Source of the DNA: Paramecium sonneborni
Taxonomy: Eukaryota; Ciliophora; Oligohymenophorea; Peniculida; Parameciidae
Length of the DNA: 64,000 nt
Assembly (NCBI GenBank): GCA_905182985.1
Contig: CAJJDN010000052.1
Location: 1-64,000 of the forward strand
Reading direction: 5' to 3'
In this document: piece by piece, positions 35,701 to 48,022 of the stretch
How the letters are laid out: each line of letters starts with the position of its first letter
Position numbering within the stretch: the stretch's first letter is position 1
Notes under the pieces: model-generated
The model's input: the letters and a program-made list of their open reading frames with translations, nothing else
Database searches by the model: none
Told to the model about the DNA's origin: nothing
Program-made: the position numbers and the translations under genes

Positions 35701-36063
35701 TATTTTATTAAAAACATCTTAAACAACAGATTCTTATGGATGAACTAATTATGGAGTAACACGTACATTATTTTCTATAGGTTTATCAGGGATGACAACT
35801 AATGAATAGAACCATCATTCATTACCATCGTAATGTTTTAATAATCCAAATCCAGCTAATCCAACCATAAATAATAGAATCAAAATCACAATTGCATCAA
35901 ATTTAGATGGACCTGAATAATCTGATTTTTTTTAAGGATTTTCTTATTCATTCCAATTAGAACTATATGAGAACCTTTAAAATGAAGGTTGAAATTATTC
36001 TCTTTGATTTCCCTTATCTAATAAATTTTAACCTTCTTCATCTTGTTTAGGAATTTAACTCAT
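32741..36063 (-). CDS. Membrane-anchored M16 (insulinase)-like protein, probably inactive
   Basis: About 1,095 residues, one intron 35799-35825. A cytoplasmic N-terminal ~75 residues are followed by one membrane helix (AIVILILLFMVGLAGFGLL), then an acidic stretch (WVDDDDSLIDN). M16-type domains follow: NGLKVLYIQSTTESITLVAS and GRINDPQEQSGLTELMFKC resemble the first strand and helix of insulysin-type proteases, and FELPQLSTFLPENLALVSV the typical P-x-x-N-x-F-I-P strand. The helix that should hold H-x-x-E-H reads SGLTELMF, with no His pair, so zinc binding and catalysis are unlikely. It could act as a scaffold or peptide-binding receptor. It overlaps nothing and is tail to tail with the DENN gene (94 bp). 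Confidence 0.8.
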
Positions 36064-36265
36064 TTAATAATTAAATAAGATAAGAAATAATATATATATA
36101 ATTAAATTTTTAAATATAATCACATCTAATGAAAAAAAATCCATATTGGATTAAAAATATTTAAAAATGATAGAAAACTTAAACCTTGATGCATTCCATT
36201 ATTAAAGTATTATGTATATAGAAGGAAATTAATTTAATTTTTTAATCTTTTATATGAATATGTTT

Positions 36266-37226
36266 TCATTCACATCTTAATTGAATGATTTTAGCAGTAC
36301 GATCACTGCTTGTTGTTACAATTTGAGTACCATTAACAGAGAAACTCGTAATGGAACTAGCATGTATCTAATGTTTTGCAAAATTCTTGTAATTTTCTTA
36401 AATCATTAACTATCCATTTGTTGTTCCTAATATCAATTTATTTTTGAATGCACCAATACAGCTAATTTCACTATCGAAACTACATATAGAGACAACTTAA
36501 TCTTAACAAAATAGTTTAAGTTACTACTATGAAACACAATATATTTTCTTGTTCATAATTTAAATCTTAGAGATTTCGTTTTAAAATACTAGATATATAA
36601 GAATTATATACTTCTTACACGTTTCTGAAGCTTTAGTTTATAAGTTATAAAATTCAAAAATCCATCCTTATCTCCTATCCAAATACCGTCATCAGCAGCC
36701 ATTACACTTGTAATGCTGCTGATATGTTCATATCTAGATTTCTATTACGTCAGCATATTCCAAAGGCATAAAAATCGTTATTATTAAATTGTATTATGCA
36801 TGAATAGACAAGTTTTCAAATAAAAATCACATACAAAATAGGGACTATCTTGCTAATCAATTTATTCAATCTTTCTATCTTCATTAATTTATAATAAATA
36901 ATTTTTGCTTGTGAAGCATAAATATTTATCATCAGCCATCTTTAATAACCCTTAAAAATATATTCATTTATTACCAACACAGAATGTATTAACTTTAACA
37001 TCTTATTCGTTTTATCTCTTAAATATGACATTGCCACCCCATTAAGCAATCACAAGTTCATTTTAATTATATGCTCCTCCAATAAGCTACTTTGAATTAT
37101 TAATGGTTTCAATGATTTCCATTTGTTATATTAAATATCCATTTCCCACATAAACGCCCACTTTATAACAATATTATTAATCCGTATTAAAAAGCCTTAA
37201 TAAAATGCATACGATAACAATTTCAT
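36266..37226 (-). CDS. WD40-like beta-propeller protein; 5' end unresolved
   Basis: A minus-strand gene of about 300 residues. Introns lie at about 36936-36959 (ending AAG) and about 36589-36620. Segments such as QLIGGAYNQNELVIAQWGGN, SYSSITSVMA-like blades near 36700 (ISSITSVMAADDGIWIGDKD) and the last blade ITSFSVNGTQIVTTSSDRTA look like WD40 repeats; the end is IIQLRCE before TGA 36266. The ATG at 37226 is in a different frame from the first clear coding segment (QQYCYKVGVYVGNGYLI), so the first exon or start is unresolved; an internal start MEIIETINNS is also possible. A scaffold role is likely but not shown. Confidence 0.6.
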
Positions 37227-37403
37227 CTATTATGGCTCATGAATCACATTAATATTATTAATCAGATTAATTATATAATATATCTTTAATTATATATATA
37301 ATAAATGATAATAAAAAGAATTATATTGTATCAAACAATCTTCAATTAAGTTGCAATTTAATTTTGATATAAATATATAGATTAAAACAAATATATATGC
37401 TCA

Positions 37404-38682
37404 TCATTTTTAATTCTTTATGAATTGCAAATATCCTTTATTGTTTTAACTCAATAAGTACTTAATTTTCCTAATCAAACCCAAGTTTGCTAAATTATTC
37501 TTTAATTTATTTCTATATTCTCTCTATTTAATTAATTATATAAATACTTATTATCCTTCCATATCAGATTGCAATTGTTCTTATTCTGTCTATAATTAAG
37601 CAATCTTTTTTTTCAAATCAGCTTGTTAATTAGTTAATTTATCTAAATCAACAGAAGATCTTTCAAATATTTATTTAATTTAATCACACTATTTAATTAA
37701 ATGATTAATTTACTTCAGCAGATCTTTTATCTACATCTTTTTTAAGTTCATTCTTTTCAATATTAAATAATTCCTATCTCTCATTACTTACAGCTTCAAT
37801 TTCTTCAGAACTTGATTCTAAAGCAAGATTTAATGTTTTTAATAATTAAGGAACCTCTTCAATCAAATGAGCATTTTCAGGTGCCAATAATGGCTTCAAT
37901 GAAACTTAAGGTTTAAAATATCAAAAATACATAAGACTAATGTGTAAGGGTTGTCAATCACAACAGTGTCTAATTCGTTTCTTATATCATTGCACATTGA
38001 TTTAAACTTATTTAATTCATCATTTTATTTATTATTAGCTAAGAATGCTGGTGATTCACTCAAATCTGGTTTTTTGGCTAAGAAATGAGCTAAGCCTTAA
38101 AATTATTATAAAAATGAGTTAATGACTTTAGATGTTTGATTGATTTCTTTTTTTAAAGTTTATAATTTATCAACCTAAAAATAAAATTGCAAATAATACT
38201 TCATCATTACGAATAGCTTGCATTTATGGAACAAATTTATTTTCTTCTGTTAATAATTTTTTTCTTTCTTCGTATATTTTTTCTGAAAATTCTTTTTCTT
38301 TTGTTACAATAGTAAGTTCTTCACCAACATTTTGTAATTGATATTTTGATAAGAATATCTTTTACTTTAATGCTTATTTCCTCTCAATATCTATTTTATA
38401 AATTTTGAATATTTTACTGCTTGTATAAACTGTCTAATACTCTTTCATTGTTTTTTCACTATCCATTACAAGCTCAGATTCAAAATGATTTAGATTAATA
38501 ATCAAATCAACAGGGTCTGGTATATTATTTATATAATTACTTTAACTAGATTTCAGAACTAGCTATTATTCTTTTAATACTTTTTTGCCATAATCACTTT
38601 GAGTTAAGAATTCAAAATCTTTGACAGAATCAGTCGCAAATGTGTTTATACACAAATATGTTAACAATAGAATTCGTTTCAT
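37404..38682 (-). CDS. Secreted or lumenal coiled-coil protein
   Basis: About 400 residues in four exons (introns 38175-38199, 37905-37930, 37689-37713). A cleavable-looking signal peptide starts the protein (MKRILLLTYLCINTFATDS). The rest is long helices with heptads (LIEEVPQLLKTLNLALESSS, KKKIAQLQTEQEQLQSDMEG). Removing all three introns gives one smooth frame ending LQFIKNQK before TGA at 37404. No catalytic motif. Secreted coiled coils are common in ciliate trichocyst and cell-surface systems, but nothing here proves such a role. Confidence 0.72.
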
Positions 38683-38878
38683 CCGTTTTTAATTAATATT
38701 TCATTAATATGAGCAGAAATATTTATTCATTCAATATTTTTGTTACTAGCAATAATAAATATCAACTCCTATTCATTTATATATTAAAATTACTATCACA
38801 AAGAATAGAATACAAAACTGTAGTGTTTTTAAAAAACCCAATATAGATTTAATAATATAAAAAGTAAATTAGGAAAAT

Positions 38879-39850
38879 TCATTTTTGGAAAACTCCATTT
38901 TCCCAATATCCTTCTATAACTTTTTCATTATTTTCTAATTTTCCATATCCATGATATACTCCATCATACCATTCTCCAGTATAAATTCTATCAGGTGCTG
39001 TAAACTTTCCAAATCCTTATTTTCTACCAAAATAATAATTTCCTTCATACATTTTTCCATTAGGCCATACAAATCTTCCATACCCATGCATTTTTCCATC
39101 TTTAAATTCTCCTTCATAAATTTCTCCTTCTCCAAAATAGTAAATCCCTTATCCATTTAATTGATTCTCAGAAAACTCTCCTTCATATCGAGAATCATCC
39201 TTATACCATTGAATTTTTCCTTTTCCATGCTTCAATCCATTTAAAAAATCTCCTTCATAAATGTAATATTTGTTATAAATCTCAATTCCACTTCCAGAAG
39301 GTTAGTTTTCCTTCCATTATCCTTCATATTTCAATTAATTTGATATGTACTTACCGAAACCATGTTGTTAATCATTTTAGAACTCTCCTTCATATAATTC
39401 TCCTTCCTAAAACTTAATTTTCCCAAAACCGTTTGCCATGTCATTTTTCCAATTACCTTTGAAATATGATCCATCATGATAAAAAAACTAGCCTTAGCCT
39501 TCTCTTTTACCATCAACCATTTGACCTTGATAAACACCGTTTGGGTATTCAAAATAGTCAGAAACTTAATTAGAAGGAGATTAAGCTTAAGAATCATGGA
39601 TACTTTCATAATGCAATGTTCTTTTGCGATGTAATTTAACATTAAAAGGAACTTTTTTAACTCTGTCATGAAATTGTGATTTTGTACTGTTTAATGAATC
39701 AAGTGATTGAAGTTTTCTTAAATCAGAGGTATTAAGACAATGTATTTTTGGATCAAATTTGTAAACTAAGAATGAATCAGAATCATCTTCAATTTATACA
39801 GATTTGAATTCATTATCATTGATTTCAACATGGTTACATTAATTTCCCAT
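38879..39850 (-). CDS. MORN-repeat protein with acylated-type N-terminus (copy 1)
   Basis: A single frame of 323 residues from ATG 39850 to TGA 38879. It starts MGNQCNHVEI: Gly2 and Cys5 fit myristoylation plus palmitoylation. A polar N-terminal ~120 residues precede about nine MORN repeats of ~23 residues (YEGEFQNDQQHGFGK, YEGEFSENQLNGQGIYYFGE, YEGEFKDGKMHGYGRF). MORN repeats form elongated sheets that bind lipids or act as cytoskeletal rulers. One of three MORN genes within 17 kb; it resembles the other two only in the repeat pattern. Many frames on both strands over this region are shadows of the repeats. Confidence 0.9.
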
Positions 39851-39863
39851 TATAAAAATAATA

Positions 39864-41047
39864 TCAAATTTTAAACTGATCTTCTTATTCATTTGGTTCA
39901 TCTTCGTCTTCAATATAGTCATCATCCATTAAAGAACTTAAATAGGAAGAAGCAGTGAACTAAATATAATTAAATGTATAATACTGAAGGAGTTTAGTCC
40001 ATTGACAAAGCTTATTTAATAGATTCACTATCTTAGGACAATGTATTATCATGACCATTATTATCACCATTATTTAAAACCACTGAATACGGATTCTACT
40101 GACCTAAAAACACTCTTCTTATATAAGAATAGAATCTGTTTTTAACAGTATTTTCCTAATTTATTTTTCAAAAATATGTTACTGGCCTTCCTTTCAATTA
40201 TTTTGAAGCGATACTCCATTTTGCACCATGCTCTTTATAAACCTTTAAAATAATATCATCTTCTTCTTTTGTCCAAGGTGATGAATTAATTGTTGGATCT
40301 AATTTATTGAGATATCTTTCCCTTATTTGTTTTCCACTTTTACCTGGTAAATGTTTTGCTATTTCAGCCCAATTTTTATCATATTTTTAGACAAGTTATT
40401 TAATTTTTTAATCATCATCGAAAGACCATTTTTTTTTATTATCCTTTAAATTAGTTTATAAATTATACTTCTTATGGATTTAATCTTCTCCATCTTTATG
40501 AACATTAATTCATATTTCTTCCTGGTAATTATTCTGCTATTTTTCTCCAATTTCCATTAAAATTAATATAAGCTTATCTTAGTATCGCATCTTCATTCTT
40601 ATCCCAAAGTTTAGCATGAGTGACTTCTTTTCTTATAGTGTTTTCATTATTTGATCCTTTATTAGCTTTATCTTTGAATTGTTTTTTATCTTTTTGGATT
40701 CGTTTTTTCTCAATTTTCCCGGTCTCTAATGATATTTAGCTTTATGATCTAAGGATAAATATAGATTTCTTACTTAATCATTGATTTTTTTGGGTACTCA
40801 TCTATAACCTCCAGTTATGTAGTTTGAGCAAGATTTTGAATATTTTACCTAATTTTTTCGAAATGATATTTTACTATTGGTATGGTCCAGACATAATTTA
40901 CTAATCAGATGATGGTTGACTACCTGGATTACTACCTTAATATGGACCATTATTAGAAGATATTGACTTAGCTAAGATAGAGAACTATGCTAGTTATCCT
41001 AAAACATCATTTTATCTTGAGAGTTCTAATGCTTCCCAACTAGCCAT
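39864..41047 (-). CDS. Myb-type DNA-binding protein with three repeats
   Basis: About 350 residues in six exons (introns 40849-40874, 40749-40773, 40444-40468, 40156-40182, 39960-39984). The N-terminus (MASWEALELSRQND) is Gln/Ser/Pro-rich, then a basic linker. Three Myb repeats follow: LWDKNEDAILRQAYINFNGN with CSQRWRRLNP; WSFDDDQKIKQLVQKYDKNW with QIRERYLNKLDP; and WTKEEDDIILKVYKEHGAKW with TVKNRFYSYIRR. The regular tryptophans and R-x-R-x-x-L helix ends show an R1R2R3-like DNA-binding unit. The tail is acidic (DDDYIEDEDEPNEQEDQ), as in many activators. The nucleus is the expected place of action. It starts 38 bp after the stop of the next upstream gene. Confidence 0.83.
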
Positions 41048-41084
41048 CTTATTGGATTTATTATCAGATAATGACAGAAATCCT

Positions 41085-41414
41085 TCAACAGGTTCCACTC
41101 TTAATAGTAATTGTCAATATACCTTCCATTTCTATTGATGTCTTTACTGCTCCTTTATTTATTATACTCTAAAAATGATTTTGCTATTATATTTATTATT
41201 ATTGTTGCAGTTTCTCTTAAGCTTCTTATAACTTCTGCCGTAACTCTTAAGATGTTGATTGCAAAGCTTTCTACTCAACAGGTGATGGTACATACACTTA
41301 TCCTGTGTCTAATAATGGTTTATTAGAATCCTCTTTCACACTTATAGGCTGATCTTGGGCTTCTTGTTTAGGTCTTCTCGCGCAACAGAAATTTAACCAT
41401 AAGTCGACAAACAT
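41085..41414 (-). CDS. Small Gln-rich protein, function unknown
   Basis: A single frame of 109 residues, ATG 41414 to TGA 41085. The start MFVDLWLNFCCARRPK has a short hydrophobic run and a Cys pair before basic residues, the kind of site that can be palmitoylated. The middle is a short Gln-rich coiled coil (LRQKLQEAQEKLQQQQQIQQ). It ends ILTITIKSGTC. It sits 38 bp upstream of the Myb gene on the same strand. An alternative reading splices this frame into the Myb gene through a 25-nt intron; the good start and stop of each make two genes more likely. Confidence 0.5.
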
Positions 41415-42260
41415 TTCTTTTTTGTCAATTAAAATTATGTTATCAATATTTATAAATTAACTTATCATTGCTTCTTCTCATTATTTTCAATATCATATAC
41501 ATATTATTATTACTTATACTCATAATAATATAACATTATCAATATATCAATCCTTTATTTTAGAATATAAAATTTACTATTATCCATTTTAATAATTAAT
41601 AATTGTTAACTTTTTCATTATCCTACTAAATTGATATGACTTTTTTTTTTTTTCATTTATCTTAATTTCTATTAATTTTATATTACAACCTATACATTCT
41701 CTTAATGACCTATAAAATCTGATTGATTTTATTCAATTCAAATCTAAAAATTAACACAATTTACATTTTAATTAAAATAGAAAAAACTAATAATTACATA
41801 TTCATGGCTACACATTCTATCTAAAAATTCAAATTAACTAAAACTATACACAAAGAATAAATCAAAATATTGAAGCAATAATTAAATGATAAAAACATTT
41901 AAGATACTTAAACCAACAATTCATAATGTTTACTAAATAATCTCACTTAACAATTCCAAAAACTTAATTCTTAATCTCTAAACTTTAATTCTGTTTTTGA
42001 TGATATCAAATAATAAAAACCAATCAAATACAATCAATATGGAACATTGTCTGTACATAATTTTGATTAATCATTATCTATGATTCTTCGAAAGTTACAA
42101 TAAACAACTCCTAACCAAATTGAAATTAAATAAAAGGTAGAAAACTCTAGAAAACAATCTTAACCTATTAACAATACTATTTAAAATAATGAAGGAACAA
42201 TTAAAGTGGATTACTAATTTTGATTTCAAATTCTTTTTTTTATTTACATATATTTTCCAT
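41415..42260. other. Long AT-rich spacer
   Basis: About 850 bp between two minus-strand genes with long A/T runs (for example the poly-T near 41641). No convincing frame, tRNA or repeat is seen on either strand. It is one of the largest gaps in the window and should contain the promoter of the 41414 gene's neighbour and 3' sequences. Confidence 0.5.
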
Positions 42261-44010
42261 TCATATAATTTTTTAAAAATAACTTAATTTTTGAGTAAAT
42301 AATATTCTCTAATCATATATTTCAAAAACAATAACTTATTTAAATTGATCAAAATTAAAGAGTTATTCCTCTTTAAAATAAAGACTTTTAGAATTGATAC
42401 AAATATAAGATAATAAATTAACTAATTTCTATTAATTTACAATAAAAAATAAATAAATATTATATAGACTTATATATATAAATATATAATCTATTTAATA
42501 ATAAGATTTATTACACATTTGTCTTTCAAACTTAACTATTAATTGCTTCCTAATAATATTAATGTAATATTTTACAATCAGATCATCAGCTATTTCCTTG
42601 TTCAATTTAAAAAATTAAGAAAACTTTTAAACAATATCCCTAACTAAATCTGGTGATAACTTGAACATCAACATATGTTATGCCACTTGAGTTAGAATAC
42701 TTAAAATGCTTGTATTAATATTATCTTTGGTTCCTTTTTTTATTTTTGATATTTAATTTATAATAACAGCTTCCCAATAATCACGGTATTACCATATTTA
42801 ATGATTCACTAACATATCCTACATATATCTAGTTTATGTGTCTTTAGTGAATAGTCCAAAACTAAATTATAGTAACGATTAAGCCAAAATAGCATTTTTA
42901 TTTTCATAACACTTAATTTATAAAAATAAAATTATTACTTAATCCAAGATTCCTATAGAAATATTTGTACATTAAATAAACTCTTATAAAGTTAGTTAGA
43001 ATGAACTTGAATTGAACTTTTAAGATAAAAAGTTCAAGAATTCTTGCTGCTTTTAAGGTGATTGTTAGATTTCTTTTGTTTCCTATAAAATTTATTCTTC
43101 TGTCTTTTCAAGTCCTATAGGATAAATATTAGTAGTATATATTTAAAATTAACCTTAACTGTCTAATAATTTAGTAAGAAAAGATTCCAATTCTAGAGAA
43201 TTTGTTTCCTATTATTTATTTTTTTTAATAAATTCTTCAATAAATTAATTTTAATCTTAATCATGTAGTCTCTAAATTATTCTAATTATAAATTACATCT
43301 GACATTTTTTCTAAATCATATAAATGATTTTTTGCAATAGAAGACTCATATACAAATATTTTTAAAATACAATCTTTGATTGAATTAAGTCTTTATAAAT
43401 TTAAGTACTAAAGTTAATCTAAAGTAACTTCTGCTTCTTTCTCTTTCAAAATCTGCTCCATTTCTAATTTCAGTTCTAAATAATTTCCTTTAGCCTACTA
43501 ATAATCTTTTCTGCATGCAAGAGCTCTAAATTACTTATACTTAAAATAATACTTATTTCTCTATTTTTCAAGTTTATCTTATTAAGATACTAAAAATGCA
43601 AGTTCCAATGTTCCCTCAATTTCATATTCTCTTTTTTTATTTTTTAAAAACCCTTCAACTGCTTTTAAATTTGATTTTATTGATTATAATTAACTATCCC
43701 ATAATTTTATATAATCTAAATATTAAGTTGCTTTTTATTAAGCTATGAGCTATTTCATTATATCAATCTCTCCTTTTATTTCTTCAGCAAATTGAGAAGA
43801 TAATTATGCTCTTATACCAAAAGAAGCACTAAAGAATTCATTTATTGGTGCTAATTTTGTTGCCAATTTTTCTATTGCTTTCGAATATTTTATTTCAATT
43901 TCATATCTATCTTAAAGACAATCACAAATTGTTCCTGTTTGCTACCATCCTAAATTTGTATAAGATATAATCGAGGAAGCCTTGTTTTTCAACTCCTGAC
44001 TATATTACAT
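42261..44010 (-). CDS. F-BAR/FCH-like coiled-coil protein; 3' end uncertain
   Basis: It starts MQYSQELKNKASSIISYTNL and continues CDCLQDRYEIEIKYSKAIEK, LATKLAPINEFFSASFG. This matches the FCH helix pattern (G-x-x-x-L-x-x-R-x-x-I-E-x-x-Y-x-K-x-x-x-K-L). Long helices follow to about residue 250, as in F-BAR domains that dimerise and bend membranes. An intron at about 43276-43300 joins EKMSD to RLHDQDQNQF. Downstream comes a helical region (QMLVNHQIWQYRDYWEAVII, SPDLVRDIVQKFSQFFKL). After about 42540 the frame stays open to TGA 42261, but the sequence is less protein-like, so the true end may be earlier or hidden by an intron. Confidence 0.6.
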
Positions 44011-44144
44011 GCCAGAAAATTATTAATTAATTAAAAAATTTATTTAATATAGAAATCTATATTATTTTTATAATAATTACAAGAAAAAAACTATGCGAGA
44101 AATTATTAAAGAGTATCCTCTTTAACTATTATAAAATTTTAATA

Positions 44145-47100
44145 TCAATTTAATTATTAAAGCATTCTTGCCATATCTTCTCTTAAATTTTATTCACTTT
44201 GCTGAACAAGATCAATTCTTTAAAATAAACATTCTGTAAACAATTATTAAAATTTTTTTGCTTCCTCTTATTTATATATTAGCTATTTTAATAATTCTAA
44301 CAATAGTATTTGATCATTATCAGCAGAAAGCTCCTATAAATCTACTTATTCATTAATAATTTATTAGAATTTTTACGTTATTTACCTTACAGTTTTTGTT
44401 AAATCTACAATTTATGCAATTTAACTTTTATTTTTAGACATTCCTTAAAGGCCATTGTACATTTCGCAATTAAATTTTATTATTAGACAACAACTTTTTT
44501 ACAAAATATCACGTAATAATTTTGTTTAACCAATAATAGAAGATATTAATGAATCTAAATCTTTGTTTGCTATTCGTAATTCTTCTTTTTAATGATCTTA
44601 ATTTATAATTTAACCTTTATTATCTTCCAAATCTTTTTTCTATTATTTTTATATAAATTTTTTAAATTCTTTGGTTATTACGTTTAAATGTTTATCATGA
44701 ACTTTTGTATCTCTATCCTTCTCTCCTTCTTCATCTTTATCTAATTCAGTTTTTCCATCAAATCTAGTAATCAAATCAATTATTGAATCTTAGAAATCTT
44801 ATAAAAATTATCTCAATTTTTTAATGAGATTGGTAATCAACATATTATCTGTTTCAAAATTGCTTTCGGATAATATAATTTTTTCGAATTCTTCAGGGTT
44901 ATAATCTTGAAGTATAAAGCTTTCAAAGGTTGTGATCATTTCTTAATTTTATTTTATTTTTTCATCTTTTTCATCGATTTCTCTTTAAGCCTGCAATATT
45001 TATAATTCTAATTCTCTTATTTTTTATTTTCTTTATTCTTATAATTCATCAGCATAATCTTTATTTTAATCACCACCATGTACCACATCAATATTATTAT
45101 AATCATTACTTTTTGATGAACTATATTCTTTTAAATGTTATGATTAACTATTGCATGATGGATTTTAATTAGATACATCCTCTTAATTCTGTATTTTTGT
45201 TTGAGAAAGAAAAAAATTTTCCCCTTGTTAATTCTTTTTTTATTAAGAGGAAAATATGATATTTTTACGCTCAAATCCTTTTTTATCAGCATTTTAATCT
45301 GGTTTAAAATGATTATATTAATCTGAAAAGCCTTGTGCATCAGAATGATCAATTAATATTATTGGTTATTATTTTTTGTTTGATTCAGACTAATTATCAA
45401 TAACCCGATTTACTAATTCTGAATCTTATTATATATTAATATGTGATTTCTGTTTATTTTACTAGAGATTTTAGTCTTTTTAATGATCTTCCTTCTACTC
45501 GATGTCTTGATTCATTTTTTAGTTTTATTCAGAAAAATTATTAATTTATGGTTAAAAAACATTTTTAGCTTATTATTATATTTATTCCATTTCTTGATCA
45601 TTACAGTTTAAATAAAACTGTATAACATTTTAATCTAAATTTTGGCATTTCTGTTCTTCTATTAATTCTTTATTACAAATTCCAAAATCTTCCTAACATT
45701 GATTTTGTACTTGATGTTCCTCTTTATGATCCTCGCTTTTAAGTTCTTGTTGTTAGATTTATGGGTGAACTATCTCTTATAAGATATTTTAATTGTTTAT
45801 TTCAATATCCTATTTGTTCACTTATTATTAAATATCATTATTATTTAAATCAATATCGTTGAATTTCGTAAAATCTGAATCTTAATTCTTTATATGCTTT
45901 AACTCTTCCAAAATGTTTTTTGATATCTCTAATGTTATATTATCAACTTCTTATTAATCATTCTTTTCTATACTTTATTCTGCTTCTATACTTTCTTGAT
46001 GAATTTGATCAGCCATATTTTTTTAATCAAAATTTTTTTCTGGTTCAACTTACGATTCTATTACTCTTTAATAACCTTCAGAAATTATTTATTCATTCTA
46101 ATTTAACTATTCACTTTCTTTATTTTATAATTATTAATTGATTTCATTAAATTCTTAATCCTCTCTTGATTATTCAATACAAATTATTTTATCTTATTCT
46201 TCTTCAATTTAATTATTAAATGAAAATTAATTTATTTATGATTATTCAATTTTATTTTCATTTTAAAATACTTCTTAAGTTATTTAATAATTTGAATTAT
46301 CATCTCCATTCTAAAACAATCCATCTAAGTTATTTTCATCTTTAGTAAAATCTTAAATTTTTTATTAGGATTATAACTATTAATCTTTTATTACCTATTA
46401 AAATTATATTTCTAAAGAGTTTTAAAATTGATCAGTTTAATCTTCAGATTCAAAGATTATTTAATCTTAATGATTTGATTCAACTTCTTAATTTTAATTA
46501 TTATTCTTTTCATGTTCAAAATAATTCTATTTTTAATTTTCTATTTATATCTCCAATTCTTTATTAAATTCAAAATTTTCAACATTGAAATACTCTTATT
46601 ATTTTTGTTCTAATATTTAAGAATCTTATGACATTTATTTGATTTCTTGATTTTGAATTTAATTAATCTAATTATCTTAAATTTTTAATTCATTAGATAT
46701 TGAAGATTTATCTAAAGAGTTTCTTTTTAATTATTCATCACATGTTCTTTAGATTTCTCTAGCTTCATCTTTTTCCTTTGAATTATCATTAATTTAAAAT
46801 ATTTATTAATCATTAACTATTTCAATATCTTACCTATTTTCTTCAATCTTTTAAATTTACAGGTTATCTTGTTTTAAAAAATCTTCATCTTAAGAAGAGA
46901 ATAAAAATTTATAATTATCATCTAAACAATGTTCTGTATATTATTTATCTATAATACTATTTGTTTTTTATTAATTTAGATTAAATTAAAAATTAGAAAA
47001 GCTTGTTTCATTTTCAAATATTTATTTATTTTACTATTCAATTTATAATTTACTTTCTTGAAATTCATTATCCTCTATTTCAACAGTTAATGCTTTTTTA

Positions 47101-47653
47101 TTACTATAAGAAAATCTTTCATTCTTAATCTCCTAAATTTGTTCTTAATTTATTTATTCAATCATATTAAATTAATGACTATCTTTTTATAATTATTTTT
47201 GATACCTTATTAGTATGGATTTTGATGTATTTCTTGATTTAAATATTGCAAACTAGTTTATTAATTTTCTAAATTCTCATTGATTAGAGGTGACTGATTT
47301 TGATTATTAATATGATTAATTTTTTCAGCGCTATTTTAAATTATAAAACTTTAATCTTAATTATTTTTGATATCATCTTCATTATTAATAAATTCAATTT
47401 AATTATCCCTATTATCTTAAATTTCTTATGTGAATACAAAATTATTGGAAGGTTAACTTAAATCATTTGATATAATGGATTCATCATTCTAATTTAATTA
47501 ATAGATATTTACTTTAAGCAAATCACTTTGAGATTGATCTTCAGTTGAATTAAATTAACTAATTTACATTTATTTTTGTGAGTGATCCTATGAAAAATTG
47601 ATATTCTATTTCTATTTAGAATTTGGTGTGGAACTTGCAACATTTTTTTTCAT
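44145..47653 (-). CDS. Very large Q/N-rich protein with C-terminal coiled coils
   Basis: About 1,160 residues from ATG 47653 to TGA 44145-44147. The N-terminal ~800 residues are extremely rich in Gln, Asn, Glu, Ser and Ile, with low complexity (QIQQQELKSEDHKEEHQVQN). From about 45080 down it becomes ordered coiled coil (ELQEQRKQKIRELELQILQA, REIDEKDEKIKQ) and ends IDLVQQSEQNLREDMARMLQ. At least one probable intron (47498-47521, 24 nt, frame-neutral) and another near 47195-47217 are present, so the exact protein length is uncertain. The mix of a prion-like head and coiled tail suggests an assembly factor, but no family is recognised. Confidence 0.72.
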
Positions 47654-47709
47654 AATAAAATTAGAATTGAATATTATAAATAATGGTGTATATTGAATTA
47701 ATAATTAAT

Positions 47710-47996
47710 AATTTATGGGCCTAATTAATAAATAGTTTATAAGTCAAGTTTTTATATTAGATATAGACATAATCATCTCATTTAATACTATGGAAATCTA
47801 TTTAATGAATCTGTATATCTTTTATCAGTGTAAAATGTTCCACTATCAAGTAATCTTGTGGCTCCTGTTATTACATGTTAAGGTGGAGTGAAACTTGATT
47901 ACTATGTAAATGGGTATAAAGGTTATGAAGGTTTGATATATGTGGATGCCTTAGATTTAAAGGAAACTGCATCAGATATATATGGACTTGGTAGAG
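47710..47996 (+). pseudogene. Orphan coding fragment without start or stop
   Basis: A plus-strand ciliate-code frame that reads like a conserved protein (SSFYIRYRHNHLIQYYGNLF, VPLSSNLVAPVITCQGGVKL, YEGLIYVDALDLKETASDIY). It has no ATG and ends at a GTATG/TTCAG pair that looks like an intron, after which the sequence is the 3' end of the opposite-strand B-box gene. It is probably the remnant of a gene cut by rearrangement. The parent family is not recognised. It lies in the short gap between two minus-strand genes. Confidence 0.45.
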
Positions 47997-48022
47997 TATG
48001 TATTTTAATAAATTCAGGTACA

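Noticed and set aside
38951..39160. Frames on both strands over the MORN gene
   Set aside because: They repeat with the MORN period and are shadows of the real frame of the 38879-39850 gene. The same holds at 55617-55991.
41111..41326. Plus-strand Leu-rich frame
   Set aside because: It is antisense to the small Gln-rich gene at 41085-41414; poly-Gln codons read as Leu/Ile-rich on the other strand.
40713..41414. Single gene joining the small Gln-rich protein to the Myb protein
   Set aside because: A 25-nt intron could link them, but each half has its own good start, the first has a natural TGA end, and the join is not needed.
45131..46141. Several short frames on both strands
   Set aside because: All lie within the 44145-47653 gene and are by-products of its low-complexity Q/N-rich sequence.
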